A DNA stretch of 64,000 nucleotides, from the NCBI RefSeq assembly GCF_021290925.1, contig NZ_JAJSLX010000002.1:771001-835000 (forward strand), in the 5' to 3' direction. Below are positions 44,437 to 53,773 of this stretch, piece by piece. Both the position numbers and the translations under genes were made by a program. This DNA is from Sessilibacter corallicola. Lineage in GTDB: Bacteria > Pseudomonadota > Gammaproteobacteria > Pseudomonadales > Cellvibrionaceae. A model generated the notes under the pieces. The model ran no database searches, was not told the origin of the DNA, and saw nothing but the letters and a program-made list of their open reading frames with translations. How positions within the stretch are numbered: position 1 is the stretch's first letter; each line of letters starts with the position of its first letter.

Positions 44437-46338
44437 ATGAATATCTATATGAAAACTGCGTTAGGGGCTGTGATCGCGACGGTTTCACTGATTATGGCGG
44501 GTTGTGATTCTTCCCAACAAGCACAAACGTCCGCGCAAGAATCTTCAGTGCAAGAAAAAACTGCGTCCAACGAACAAACCGTGGTCTCTGAAAAAGAAAA
44601 ACTGATTGCATTACTCGACGGTTACTATCAAGAGAACCTTGAGCGGTCTCCTATTTTTGCGTCATTTCGCGGTTCAAAGCTGGGATACGATCAGTGGGGT
44701 GATTTGAGTGCCGAATACGACGAGGAAACTCATCAAATAAATCTGAATCGACGTGAAGCCTTGAATCAAATCGATGAAAGTGCCCTCGACGATCAAGCCA
44801 AGCTCACTTTGGCAATTTCTAAGTCTCGTTTGGATCGGTCGATTAAAATCTACGAATTCAGTGATAACGATTACGTTATGCAGCAGTTCCGAGCTTGGCA
44901 TACCTTGGTTCCAAGCTTGTTGATCAATATACATCGAGTGTCATCGGAAGAAGAACTGCAAGCCTATGTTTCCCGGCTAGAAAAGGTCGGTCCGTTATTT
45001 GATCAAGTGATCACATTGATGAAGGCTCAAGCAGAATTGGGTGTTTATCCTCCCCAGTGGAGTTACCCGCAAATGCTAGAGGCGTCGAAAAATATCATTA
45101 GCGGCGTGCCCTTCGATAAAGACAGTAACACCGAGAACCCAATTTATTCTGACTTTAAAGCAAAGCTTGAGAGTTTATCGTTAGATGACGAAGCTTCGGT
45201 GGCGTATCTTGAAAAAGCGACTTCTGCGCTAACCGATATTGTTTTACCGGCTTACCATAAAATTATAGCTGAGCTAGAAAGCCAAGCGGAAGTGGCTCCA
45301 GAAGGTGACGGTGTTTGGCGTTTGCCTAACGGCGAAGCCTATTACAACCGCTTATTGAACCACTACACCACAACCGATTTGAATGCAGAGCAAGTCCACC
45401 AGCTAGGTCTTGAAAATGTTGAACGCATTCACAACGAAATGCGTGTGATTATGAAGCAAGTGGGTTTCGAGGGCGATTTGCAGGCGTTCTTTGCCTTCAT
45501 GCGTGAAGACCAGCAGTTTTTCTATCCAGAATCCGACGAAGGTCGCGCCGATTATTTAGCGGCCTCTGTTAAAGCCATTGACGAAATGCGCGAGGTTCTT
45601 CCGCAATATTTTGGTATTTTGCCGAAAGCAGAACTTACCGTAAAACGCGTGGAAGAATTTAGAGAAAAAAGTGCCGGTAAGGCGTTTTATCAAGGACCAC
45701 CGCCGGATGGCAGTCGTCCTGGTATCTACTACGTTAATTTGTACCGAATGGCCGATATGCCGAAATACCAAATGGAAGCTCTAGCTTACCATGAAGGAAT
45801 TCCCGGTCATCACAATCAATTAGCGATTACTGCCGAATTACAAGGCTTACCAGAATTTCAGAAAAACGCGCGTTTTACTGCATTCACCGAAGGCTGGGGC
45901 TTGTACAGCGAATACCTCGGAAAAGAAATGGGGTTTTATCAAGATCCGTATTCTGACTTTGGTCGTTTAGCTATGGAATTGTGGCGTGCGTGTCGATTGG
46001 TGGTCGATACCGGTATTCATTCAAAGCAGTGGAGCCGCGAAGAAGCGATTCAATATTTGCAAGACAATACTCCGAACCCTGCAAACGATACCGTTAAAGC
46101 CATCGAGCGTTACATTGTTTATCCGGGGCAAGCGACGGCGTATTTAATCGGTAAAATCAAAATTTTGGAATTGCGAGAAAGTGCCAAGGTCGCACTTGGT
46201 GACAAGTTCGATATTCGCCGTTTCCACGATTTGGTTTTGGAAGATGGCCCAATGCCGTTATCCATGTTGGAAGCTAAAATTGATGCTTGGGTAAAAAGTG
46301 CAAAGCAAGATTCTCAGGTAGCGCATTCCAACCATTAA
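44437..46338 (+). CDS. DUF885 family lipoprotein, probable metallopeptidase-like
   Basis: A 633-residue protein with a lipoprotein signal ('AVIATVSLIMAGC', Cys23), followed by a Gln/Ser-rich spacer of about 25 residues. The body is DUF885: 'YYQENLERSPIFASFRG', a metal-site-like 'YHEGIPGHHNQ' near 450, and 'FTAFTEGWGLYSEYLGKEMG' about 30 residues later, an HExxH...E-like arrangement. Members are thought to be zinc carboxypeptidase/oligopeptidase relatives, but activity is rarely shown. It is anchored in the membrane, facing the periplasm. ATG 44449 is an alternative start. Followed by a strong terminator; apparently monocistronic. Confidence 0.88.
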   Translation: MNIYMKTALGAVIATVSLIMAGCDSSQQAQTSAQESSVQEKTASNEQTVVSEKEKLIALLDGYYQENLERSPIFASFRGSKLGYDQWGDLSAEYDEETHQINLNRREALNQIDESALDDQAKLTLAISKSRLDRSIKIYEFSDNDYVMQQFRAWHTLVPSLLINIHRVSSEEELQAYVSRLEKVGPLFDQVITLMKAQAELGVYPPQWSYPQMLEASKNIISGVPFDKDSNTENPIYSDFKAKLESLSLDDEASVAYLEKATSALTDIVLPAYHKIIAELESQAEVAPEGDGVWRLPNGEAYYNRLLNHYTTTDLNAEQVHQLGLENVERIHNEMRVIMKQVGFEGDLQAFFAFMREDQQFFYPESDEGRADYLAASVKAIDEMREVLPQYFGILPKAELTVKRVEEFREKSAGKAFYQGPPPDGSRPGIYYVNLYRMADMPKYQMEALAYHEGIPGHHNQLAITAELQGLPEFQKNARFTAFTEGWGLYSEYLGKEMGFYQDPYSDFGRLAMELWRACRLVVDTGIHSKQWSREEAIQYLQDNTPNPANDTVKAIERYIVYPGQATAYLIGKIKILELRESAKVALGDKFDIRRFHDLVLEDGPMPLSMLEAKIDAWVKSAKQDSQVAHSNH

Positions 46339-46361
46339 TAATTAGCTTGGATTAAATCTTC

Positions 46362-46393
46362 AAAAAGGCGAACTGTTTTGGTTCGCCTTTTTT
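46362..46393 (+). terminator. Terminator after the DUF885 gene
   Basis: AAAAAGGCGAAC / GTTCGCCTTTTT with a 7-base loop and continuing T-run. Confidence 0.92.
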
Positions 46394-46905
46394 ATTGCTT
46401 AATTTTCAGATGTTGTTTTTATTTCTTGAATTGTTAGTCGAGAAAAGTTCTGATTCAATTTTTTGCATGCCAATGTATATCGGCGATTGAAATAAAGAAT
46501 TTGATTAATGAATTTATCCACCATAACGGCTGTGATTCATTTTGTGTCGCTTTACAAGGTGGTTGGCAATCGTTATATTTCCTGGTGAAAAATGTGTGTA
46601 AGTCTTTAATCGTGGTTGGAGGTTTTTATTGGATTGGTTGCAAGGATAATAGAGTTGCAAGTGGTTTATCGGTTATGTAACGTTTTTCTTTTTTGCCAAG
46701 TTTGGCGATTTCTGTCCTGTATTCTGAATGCAAAAAAAGTAATCGGTATTTAGTGTATTAATTTTTTCTGTCTTTTAATGATTGTTATTTAACAACTCTG
46801 TCAATCCCTTCATTGTTCTATTCCACTCCCTTGGTGTTCTCCTGTTTGTTGTAAGACTTTGAGTTTACTTCTAATAAAAAACGGAAAAGTCCAAGGATAT
46901 CGCTG
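46394..46905. other. Intergenic region upstream of the di-haem protein gene
   Basis: About 510 AT-rich bases with no supported gene, repeat or RNA. It should hold the promoter of the downstream gene. Confidence 0.5.
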
Positions 46906-48519
46906 ATGTTTATCTCACAATTCCTACGCAAAAAATCGTTAGTAGTATTAATTTGTGCATCGTCATCTTCCGTATTTGCCGCTGAACCCGTTGATCCAAC
47001 GGATGAATCATTACTTCCTCCTCCAGGAGAATCTGCCAATAATACCGTTAGCATTACTCAAGAAGAAATTGCTTCTGGGGAAATTCCATTAGGCACGATA
47101 TTTCAGCAAGGTATGCAAATGTTCTCCACGCCATTTAATACCTTTGATGGCTTAGGTGATGGACCGTTAAATCAAGAAAATAATGCAACACTGGGTGGTC
47201 GGCCTTCCTACGTTGAACCCAACGATGATCTTATCTTTCCTTTTCCTCGTCGGGTGAACGGTGGCGATGCTCAATCCTGCTTAGAGTGCCATGGTATTGG
47301 CAGTGCGGCAGAGATTCCGATGCGATTTACCGTCGGCGGTGTCGGCAGTATTTCGAATAATGTATTGGCGACGACGGATTTTGATATCGCAGACGAAGCC
47401 GGTAACGGTTACGCCCGCGTCGATGGTCGGCCAATTAATCCGCCGTTTGTTTTTGGCTCCGGTGGTCTTGAATTGGTTGCGATGGAAATGACCCAAAGGT
47501 TGCATCGCATTAAAGCCCGCGCGAAAAGAAATCCTGGCGTTTTCTATGATCTTAAAACCCACGGTGTGAATTTCGGTAAAATCCGCTGGCAAGAGCATGA
47601 GGCAACCGCAGAAGCTTTAGCGAAAGTTAAAGATCAAAGTCAATTGCGTTTTGCTCACGCGTGTAATCCTGAAGGAACCAGTCTCGCTGTTGGTAGCCCA
47701 ATTTTTGGTGAGCGACACAAGATTCCAGACCAATGGGCAGAAAATGAATACGGCTCTGTTTTGCATTTGGACGTTTCCAAAGTTGAGGGCGTGGGAGCTG
47801 ATTTAATCATTCGTCCTTTTGGTCGCAAAGCCAGCCGGGTGACAACTCGCGAATTTGATTGCGATGCCATGCATTTTCACCACGGTATTGAAGCAGAAGA
47901 AATCTTCGGCAATGAAGACCACGACGGCGATGGTTACATAAAAGAAATTACCATTGGTCAGATGTCAGCCTTGGCGATTTTCAACACCACAACACCGCCG
48001 CCATTTCAGGAACATTTAAGTCGTGAAGCGCGCCAAGGTCGCCGTTTATTTAAAGATATTGGTTGTGCGGATTGCCATAAATTGAAACTTCAATCTAAAA
48101 GCAAAATTCTGTCTTACCATTTCCCAGAGTTTTCGCCTGGCTTAAAAATATTTACGCCTGAAACCAAATTCTACGAAGTTGATTTAACCACCATTGGTTT
48201 TCAAGCTAATGGTCGTGGTGGAATTAAGGTGCCCGCTTTTTCAGATTTGAAAGTGCATAATATGGGGCCGCGATTGGAAGAAAAAGCCAGTGGCGTTTCG
48301 GATGAAGTCAATCGCAGTTTTATTACTGCGCGCCTTTGGGGGGTAGCCGATACCGCGCCGTATATGCACGACGGACGTGCTCCTACGTTGTTTGAGGCCA
48401 TTTTACAGCACGATGGTGATGCGTTTGATCAGCGCGAAGCGTTCCGAGGTTTAAGCGATGAAGATCAGGCTAAATTAATTGCCTTTTTGAAATCCTTGCG
48501 CACGCCAGAAGAGCTCTAA
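46906..48519 (+). CDS. Di-haem oxidoreductase-like c-type cytochrome
   Basis: A 537-residue exported protein: signal peptide with core VVLICASSSSVFA, then 'AAEPVDPTDES'. Two c-type haem motifs are present: CLECH (Cys125, Cys128, His129) and CADCH (Cys387, Cys390, His391). The layout, with a C-terminal 'KVPAFSDLKVHNMGP' and 'TARLWGVADTAPYMHDGRAP', matches the di-haem oxidoreductase (DHOR, putative peroxidase) family related to MauG and CcpA. It acts in the periplasm; the electron partner is unknown. A well-placed AAGGAT precedes the ATG. No neighbour explains its substrate. Confidence 0.85.
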   Translation: MFISQFLRKKSLVVLICASSSSVFAAEPVDPTDESLLPPPGESANNTVSITQEEIASGEIPLGTIFQQGMQMFSTPFNTFDGLGDGPLNQENNATLGGRPSYVEPNDDLIFPFPRRVNGGDAQSCLECHGIGSAAEIPMRFTVGGVGSISNNVLATTDFDIADEAGNGYARVDGRPINPPFVFGSGGLELVAMEMTQRLHRIKARAKRNPGVFYDLKTHGVNFGKIRWQEHEATAEALAKVKDQSQLRFAHACNPEGTSLAVGSPIFGERHKIPDQWAENEYGSVLHLDVSKVEGVGADLIIRPFGRKASRVTTREFDCDAMHFHHGIEAEEIFGNEDHDGDGYIKEITIGQMSALAIFNTTTPPPFQEHLSREARQGRRLFKDIGCADCHKLKLQSKSKILSYHFPEFSPGLKIFTPETKFYEVDLTTIGFQANGRGGIKVPAFSDLKVHNMGPRLEEKASGVSDEVNRSFITARLWGVADTAPYMHDGRAPTLFEAILQHDGDAFDQREAFRGLSDEDQAKLIAFLKSLRTPEEL

Positions 48520-48554
48520 AGTGTTTTAGGCTCTTTTTAGGTTCTTTAAATGCG

Positions 48555-48596
48555 AAAAACCAACAACGCAGCATGTATTCGCGCTGTTGGTTTTTT
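48555..48596. terminator. Bidirectional terminator between converging genes
   Basis: AAAAACCAACA pairs with TGTTGGTTTTT (19-base loop containing a small GC stem), T-run after. It serves the di-haem gene rightward and is close to the stop of the leftward phosphodiesterase. Confidence 0.82.
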
Positions 48597-48626
48597 GAGG
48601 TCGATAAATTATGAAGCTATTTTAAT

Positions 48627-49940
48627 TTATCGAAGGTTCATACAGTTTGCGTAGTAAGTCACGGTAGCAGGCCAATCGGAAAAGATTCCGATAACACCAA
48701 CGTCTTGGGCCAGAACATCAACCACGGTGTACATATCACTGTCGTTGTTAACGGTTTGTATTTCTGGGTTTACGTCAAACTGATAATAGAAATCCGCAGT
48801 AATGTTGCCGTTGCCATCAACCCCAGTGCGGGAACCTTGACGAATATCAGAACGTTCTAGCGACCAGGTAATAATTTCTAAACCAGCGGCTTTCGCTTCT
48901 TTGGCGTAAACCGACGGAACGATATCACCGTTGTCTTCTACAGCTAGCAACATAAAAATTGGTGGCGCAATGATTTCAACACCTTGAGAAACTAATTCTT
49001 CCATGCTGGGCGAAAATGTTTCTGCATTATTGGGATCAATACCGGTAGCGTAGCGGCCATCTAAAAATACCGCTTGTTTGGCAAAACGGGGTTCGTTTTC
49101 AATCCAGTAAAGTATGTCATTCAAGTTGAACGATTGCGGAAAAACTTTTCTGGGAGACACGCCTGCTTCTCGGTACTCGTCAATCATTTTTTGGGCGTAG
49201 TTTTCTTGTGAGCCGAACACGTCTTCAATTTGTAAGTTGGCGTCTCGATCTGGACCTTTTAATTCTGGGGTGAATTTTCGGCCTAATTTTTTAAACAGTG
49301 CGATACTTTCTTTGTGGGTCATCAATTGACCGCGACTGTCGTAATATTCGGTTCGCCAATCCGCAACCCCGCCAAGAAATTCTTCTGCGGTTGTGGCATT
49401 GGGATCAAACGAATCCATTTTGCCTTGTAAAGTTTTAAACTGTGCTAAGGTAATGTCACTGGCACAGCACTTTACCGAACCTGGATTGGGAGCGTCTGCG
49501 TTCCAAGGAACCGTGCACTGATTGTTCAAGTCGGTGGTAATAATATTGGTTGTTGTATGAAGATCGCATTGATCGTGACGGCAAACCAGTTCGCCATCAG
49601 AAGTAAAGGTAACGTCACACTCAAGAATTCCCGCGCCCATTGTTGCTGCCGCTTGGTATGATTCTTTGGTGTGTTCTGGGAACTGTGCCGGCGCGCCGCG
49701 ATGACCAATGGAAAAATCGGTTTTCACAAATCGTCGGTTTTCACACCGTTGCAGGGTTCGCTTTAGTTTGCCATTGGGTAAACCATCAATTAAAAATTGC
49801 GGTCTGGCGCCAACTTGGGCGGTGGGTTTAAATTTAAATGACTTATTAAACTCTCTGTTTGCTTCACTCACTGCTGCGTTGGAGAAGAAACCAACAAGCA
49901 ACAATGGAATAAGGTTAACCAGTATTTTGGTTGTTCTCAT
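48627..49940 (-). CDS. Periplasmic glycerophosphodiester phosphodiesterase
   Basis: A 437-residue exported enzyme (signal peptide 'ILVNLIPLLLVGFFSNAAVS'). The catalytic pattern of the GDPD family is clear: GHRGAP at 79-84, ECDVTFTSDGELVCRHD at about 107-123 with the metal Glu/Asp and the second His. It hydrolyses glycerophosphodiesters from phospholipid turnover to glycerol-3-phosphate and an alcohol. The length is greater than E. coli GlpQ (about 358), with inserted segments including a Cys-rich stretch ('NQCTVPWNADAP' and 'VKCCASD'). The gene stands alone; no glpT-like transporter is nearby. Confidence 0.9.
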   Translation of the reverse strand: MRTTKILVNLIPLLLVGFFSNAAVSEANREFNKSFKFKPTAQVGARPQFLIDGLPNGKLKRTLQRCENRRFVKTDFSIGHRGAPAQFPEHTKESYQAAATMGAGILECDVTFTSDGELVCRHDQCDLHTTTNIITTDLNNQCTVPWNADAPNPGSVKCCASDITLAQFKTLQGKMDSFDPNATTAEEFLGGVADWRTEYYDSRGQLMTHKESIALFKKLGRKFTPELKGPDRDANLQIEDVFGSQENYAQKMIDEYREAGVSPRKVFPQSFNLNDILYWIENEPRFAKQAVFLDGRYATGIDPNNAETFSPSMEELVSQGVEIIAPPIFMLLAVEDNGDIVPSVYAKEAKAAGLEIITWSLERSDIRQGSRTGVDGNGNITADFYYQFDVNPEIQTVNNDSDMYTVVDVLAQDVGVIGIFSDWPATVTYYANCMNLR

Positions 49941-50310
49941 GTGCTTACCTTAGATGGATGTTATCGGAAGCGGAAATCCGCTTTAGGGTGCTTTTCGTGA
50001 GCTCAAAATACGGGTGAATTGTTGAAGTTTTTTTACTGGTTTAAAAATCAGGAAACGAATATTCAATTCTGAGTAATAATTCCCAGAACCAATGATTGTT
50101 TAGATTAACTTTTTCTTTCTGAGCTGCCTTACAGAAAAATCCGTTATTGGATAAAAGCAGAGAGACGTGATTGGCCCTTATTGGTTCTCAAGTTTCTCTG
50201 CTATGGGGTTTCTGCTTTTGAGTTTCTATTGGTACGTATAACTTTCTATATTATATGGCGTACTTGGCTGGTGTACTTATTTTGATACGTAAATGTTTCT
50301 AATCACTAAC
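49941..50310. other. Intergenic region between GDPD and DUF1244 genes
   Basis: 370 bases holding the phosphodiesterase promoter and the 3' end of the DUF1244 transcript. A possible long-loop dyad AGCAGAGA...TCTCTGCT (50157-50202) is the only structure seen. Confidence 0.45.
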
Positions 50311-50610
50311 TTACTTTTTGTTAGCTGCGTTAAACTTTTCCATTTGTTCGGGTGTGGCTTCGAGTTGGTATTTTTCTTTCCACTCGCTGTATGGCATGCC
50401 GTAAACTATTTCTCGAGCTTTGTCATAATCCATTTCTATACCTTTGTCTTTTGCTTCGGCCATGTACCATTTGCTGAGGCAGTTTCGGCAGAATCCTGCA
50501 AGAATCATTAAATCGATATTTTGAACGTCTTTGCGGCTGTCTAAATGACTTAATAATTTACGAAAGGCGGCTGCTTGTAATTCAATTTCGGTTTGAGAAT
50601 ATTCTGACAT
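50311..50610 (-). CDS. DUF1244 protein
   Basis: A 99-residue cytoplasmic protein of the DUF1244 family. The core 'QAAAFRKLLSHLDSRKDVQN' and 'LMILAGFCRNCLSKWYMAEA', with its CxxC, and 'MPYSEWKEKYQLEAT' are the family hallmarks. It is widespread in proteobacteria, helical, and of unknown function; the CxxC might bind metal or haem, but this is not established. It appears to be single, upstream of nothing obviously related. Confidence 0.9.
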   Translation of the reverse strand: MSEYSQTEIELQAAAFRKLLSHLDSRKDVQNIDLMILAGFCRNCLSKWYMAEAKDKGIEMDYDKAREIVYGMPYSEWKEKYQLEATPEQMEKFNAANKK

Positions 50611-50759
50611 GATCTTACCCTAAGCTGTGTGTAAGAACCTTTGATAAACGCCAAGATCACTTGTGTGGATCAAAGGTTGCTATTGTTTTCAATATAAGTG
50701 TTTTAAATGTAAGTGTTTCAAATTTAAGTGCTTGAAGTGTGAGTGTTGTTTACCGTTAT

Positions 50760-51950
50760 TTAAAAAACGGAATCGTTTAACAGTATAACGTCTAGCCAGT
50801 CACCTTCTTGTACGGTTGTGTCAATGGGAATAATAGCTAGGCCATCGGCCCACGAAACAGACGATAAAATACCCGAGCTTTGATTAGGAAACGATTCTAA
50901 TTGATTCTCGGCATTTATTTTGACTCGCATATAATGTTGACGAATACCCGGTCTTTTCACGGTAAATTTTGCTTGGAATTTTCGGGTAGTAAGCGGTGTG
51001 TTGTTGCCGAGAGTTTTCTGAAGAAACGGTTTTACCACCAGCAAAAAAGTCACGAATACAGCGACCGGGTTACCGGGTAATCCGAAAAAGGGCGTATCGT
51101 TTATGTTGCCAAAAGCCAGCGGTTTGCCCGGTTTAATGGCGAGCTTCCAAACATCTAGCTTACCTAAGTGTTCAACCGCCTGTTTAACAAAGTCGGCTTC
51201 TCCTACCGAGACTCCACCTGAAGTAATAATGCAGTCGTATTGGCTGGCTTTTTCTAAGATGTTGACGGTATCTTCGTGCGTGTCTTTGGCAATGCCAAGG
51301 TCAACGGTGTTACAGCCAAGGGCGTGTAAGTAGGTTGCCAATAAAAACCGATTGGAGTTGTATATTTTTCCAGGCGCCAGCGCTTGTCCGGGTTCAACCA
51401 GTTCGTCTCCGGTTGAGAAAATAGCCACGGTGGGTTTTTTGATGGTTGGAATTTTATCAATGCCAATGGATGCCAACATGCCAATATCTTGAGGTTTAAG
51501 GCGTGTTCCTTGAGCCAAGACGGTTTGGCCAATGGCGATGTCTTGGCCTTGGCGACGTATGTTGTCTCCAGCGGCAGGCAATTTTTTAATAATAACCTGT
51601 TTTAATTCTGCGTCGTATTCGCAGTTTTCCTGCATTACCACGGTGTTGGCGCCAGCGGGAATTTCGCTGCCGGTAAAAATACGCGCGGCCGTGTTCGGTG
51701 CTAATGGTGTTGGGCTGGTGCCCGCGTAGATAATTTGGCTGACTGTTACGGGCTGATTTTCTTCAATCTGATCGTAGTTGAAAGCAAACCCGTCCATGGC
51801 GCTGTTGTCTTGCGGTGGCACATTGATTTGGGATATTTGCGGCTGTGCCACCACAGAGTTGCAGGCGTCGGCAAGTGGCGTATTTTCAACGTCGGTTGAT
51901 GGTGTGGCTTGATCGAGAATTGAGGGTAGTATTTGTTCGAGTTTATGCAT
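50760..51950 (-). CDS. moeA: Molybdopterin molybdotransferase
   Basis: A 396-residue MoeA, which inserts molybdate into adenylated molybdopterin. Family segments are 'VPPQDNSAMDGFAFNY' near 45, 'GTSPTPLAPNTAARIFTGSEIPAGA', 'IFSTGDELVEPG', 'ITSGGVSVGEADFVKQAV' and 'GLPGNPVAVFVTFLL'. It belongs with moaB and moaA slightly upstream on the same strand, and supplies cofactor to the nitrate reductase and xanthine dehydrogenase of this window. A substrate-binding-protein gene and a gap separate it from moaB. Confidence 0.96.
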   Translation of the reverse strand: MHKLEQILPSILDQATPSTDVENTPLADACNSVVAQPQISQINVPPQDNSAMDGFAFNYDQIEENQPVTVSQIIYAGTSPTPLAPNTAARIFTGSEIPAGANTVVMQENCEYDAELKQVIIKKLPAAGDNIRRQGQDIAIGQTVLAQGTRLKPQDIGMLASIGIDKIPTIKKPTVAIFSTGDELVEPGQALAPGKIYNSNRFLLATYLHALGCNTVDLGIAKDTHEDTVNILEKASQYDCIITSGGVSVGEADFVKQAVEHLGKLDVWKLAIKPGKPLAFGNINDTPFFGLPGNPVAVFVTFLLVVKPFLQKTLGNNTPLTTRKFQAKFTVKRPGIRQHYMRVKINAENQLESFPNQSSGILSSVSWADGLAIIPIDTTVQEGDWLDVILLNDSVF

Positions 51951-52111
51951 GACTGAGGGTAATACGTCGACTAGGAAATAAAGGTTTTGTAGCAGGTAGT
52001 TTCTAGGGAAACTACCTGAAAGATCAAGACTGATTTGTCAGATTTTCACGCAACGATTGATGTCATGTAACGATCGGCATAACGATAGATATAACCATGG
52101 AAATTCAGTGA

Positions 52112-52885
52112 CTAGTCGCTGTTGCTGATGTGTTTCGCTTTCGGGTGATAATCTTCGAGCAACAATTGTTCGAGCCGTTCGGTGAATTCGGCGTTAGTGT
52201 TGGATAAATGCAAGTACAAGCCTCGTTTTATCGACGCACCTTTCACAGTCGTGAATAGACTCTTGTTGTTTTCGTTACGCGCTAACGCTGAACGCAGCAG
52301 CGGTCTGCCGGTAAACCCGTATTGCGCTCTACCAGACTTCACCAATCTTAATAAGTGTTCTGGGTGATTGGCGACCACAACATCCAAGTTGTTGTCACCG
52401 AAGTAGCGATCAATGATGTTTTTGCCAAGGCCCGTTGCGGCAATAACGGCGTTGTTGGGAATGCTGTGAGGATCTTTACAGGATTCCACTAAACAGAACA
52501 TATCGAAGTAAACATACTCGAGAGGCTCTTCAATTCTTATTCCGCCAGCGTGCTCACTTTTGCCCTCAATGAAGATGCTGCCGTCGTAGCGATTCGCTTT
52601 GAACTGCTTCTGGGTGGTTTCAGCCAACACCAATTGCATTTGCAGTTTTAAACCGAGCTTTTCGAAAACACTTTCTAAAATGTGGATATGAGAGTTTGAG
52701 ATCGTTGAGTAGTCGGTGATCGGCGACGGAGTGGTTACGATAAATAGTGGTAATTCTTCATGGTTGTTACTGTTTTCGTCCGCCGTGGATGTCGCAATCA
52801 AAGCCAGTGACACTAAGGTCACAACGAGTTGACGGACATAGAAAATATAAGGATATGTAATTGTGTATTTTAGGTTCATCACCAA
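52112..52885 (-). CDS. Periplasmic solute-binding-like protein (family 3)
   Basis: A 257-residue exported protein (signal-like 'RQLVVTLVSLALIATSTADE'). It has the general architecture of ABC-type family-3 substrate-binding proteins: 'LPLFIVTTPSPITDYS', 'LESVFEKLGLKLQMQLVLAE', 'RYDGSIFIEG', 'VVVANHPEHLLRLVKSGRAQYGFTG' (short parts). No permease or ATPase gene is beside it, so it may be a stand-alone sensor-type domain or serve a distant transporter. It carries only a few conserved signature residues, so ligand cannot be inferred. ATG 52879 is an alternative start. Confidence 0.65.
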   Translation of the reverse strand: MVMNLKYTITYPYIFYVRQLVVTLVSLALIATSTADENSNNHEELPLFIVTTPSPITDYSTISNSHIHILESVFEKLGLKLQMQLVLAETTQKQFKANRYDGSIFIEGKSEHAGGIRIEEPLEYVYFDMFCLVESCKDPHSIPNNAVIAATGLGKNIIDRYFGDNNLDVVVANHPEHLLRLVKSGRAQYGFTGRPLLRSALARNENNKSLFTTVKGASIKRGLYLHLSNTNAEFTERLEQLLLEDYHPKAKHISNSD

Positions 52886-53183
52886 ATACCGAAATGCTCA
52901 AAGTGGATATGGTAGAACCCTAAGACCGCTGTATTTTTGTGTTTCTCTCTCAGGTAACCAAACTGGCCGGGGCTGTTAAAGATACCGATCGAGAAGTTCG
53001 TTGTCTGTTGCAACGTGAATTGTGCCGTATTCTTAGACAAAAGTAGGCGATAAGTCTACACCTAAGTATGAAAATAGGGGTTAAACGGCAAGTTTTTCAG
53101 AATAATGACGCAAATTGACTCGAAATTGGTCATTATTCTGAAACGTATAATAAATGCGAACCCTTGTGGTGCAGGTACGAATT

Positions 53184-53222
53184 CCTATTTATGTACGTGA
53201 ATAGGTTATATACGTAAATAGG
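53184..53222. repeat. Three copies of a TACRTRAATAGG 12-mer downstream of moaB
   Basis: CCTATTTATGTA (inverted) at 53184-53195, TACGTGAATAGG at 53194-53205 and TACGTAAATAGG at 53211-53222; the two direct copies are 17 bases apart. They form alternative hairpins just beyond the moaB stop. The rest of the 52886-53234 gap shows nothing else. Confidence 0.55.
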
Positions 53223-53234
53223 TGAGTTGTATGA

Positions 53235-53741
53235 TTAGGTGAGCTGACCGACAAAGTTGCATGGTCGGTGTCGGCTGTCTAATTGATCTTTAATGATTTC
53301 GTTCCAGCCGGTTGCACAGGCGTTGTTTGAACCTGGAAGACAGAAAATTACGGTTTTATTCGCCATTCCCGCAACACAGCGTGATTGAATTGTTGAGCTG
53401 CCAATTTGTTGGTAGGAGACACTGCGAAATAACTCGCCAAATCCAACCACTTCTTGATCAAACAAAGGCGTGACGGCCTCGGGCGTACTGTCTCTGCCGG
53501 AAAAACCGGTGCCGCCAGTGGTGAGCACCGCGTGAATAGTCGGGTCTGCAATCCAGCGAGAGAGTTCGCGGCGAATTAGGTAGATGTCGTCTTTGACGAT
53601 GACTTTTTCGACAAAGTTATGTTCTGCGTCTTTTACCCCTTTCACTAAGAGGTCGCCGGAGGTGTCTGTGGATTCGTCGCGAGTGTCGCTGATGGTCAAT
53701 ACCGCGATGTTAAGCGGTGTGAATTCTTTTGCTGCTGTCAT
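53235..53741 (-). CDS. moaB: Molybdenum cofactor biosynthesis protein B
   Basis: A 168-residue MoaB/MogA-fold protein. 'NIAVLTISDTRDESTDTSGD', 'VLTTGGTGFSGRDSTPEAVT' and 'FCLPGSNNACATGWNEII' are characteristic and favour MoaB. MoaB-type proteins adenylate molybdopterin in some species and are of uncertain function in E. coli. It follows moaA by 32 bases on the same strand. Confidence 0.94.
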   Translation of the reverse strand: MTAAKEFTPLNIAVLTISDTRDESTDTSGDLLVKGVKDAEHNFVEKVIVKDDIYLIRRELSRWIADPTIHAVLTTGGTGFSGRDSTPEAVTPLFDQEVVGFGELFRSVSYQQIGSSTIQSRCVAGMANKTVIFCLPGSNNACATGWNEIIKDQLDSRHRPCNFVGQLT

Positions 53742-53773
53742 AAATTGTATTCATTACACGTGAAAATTATCGG

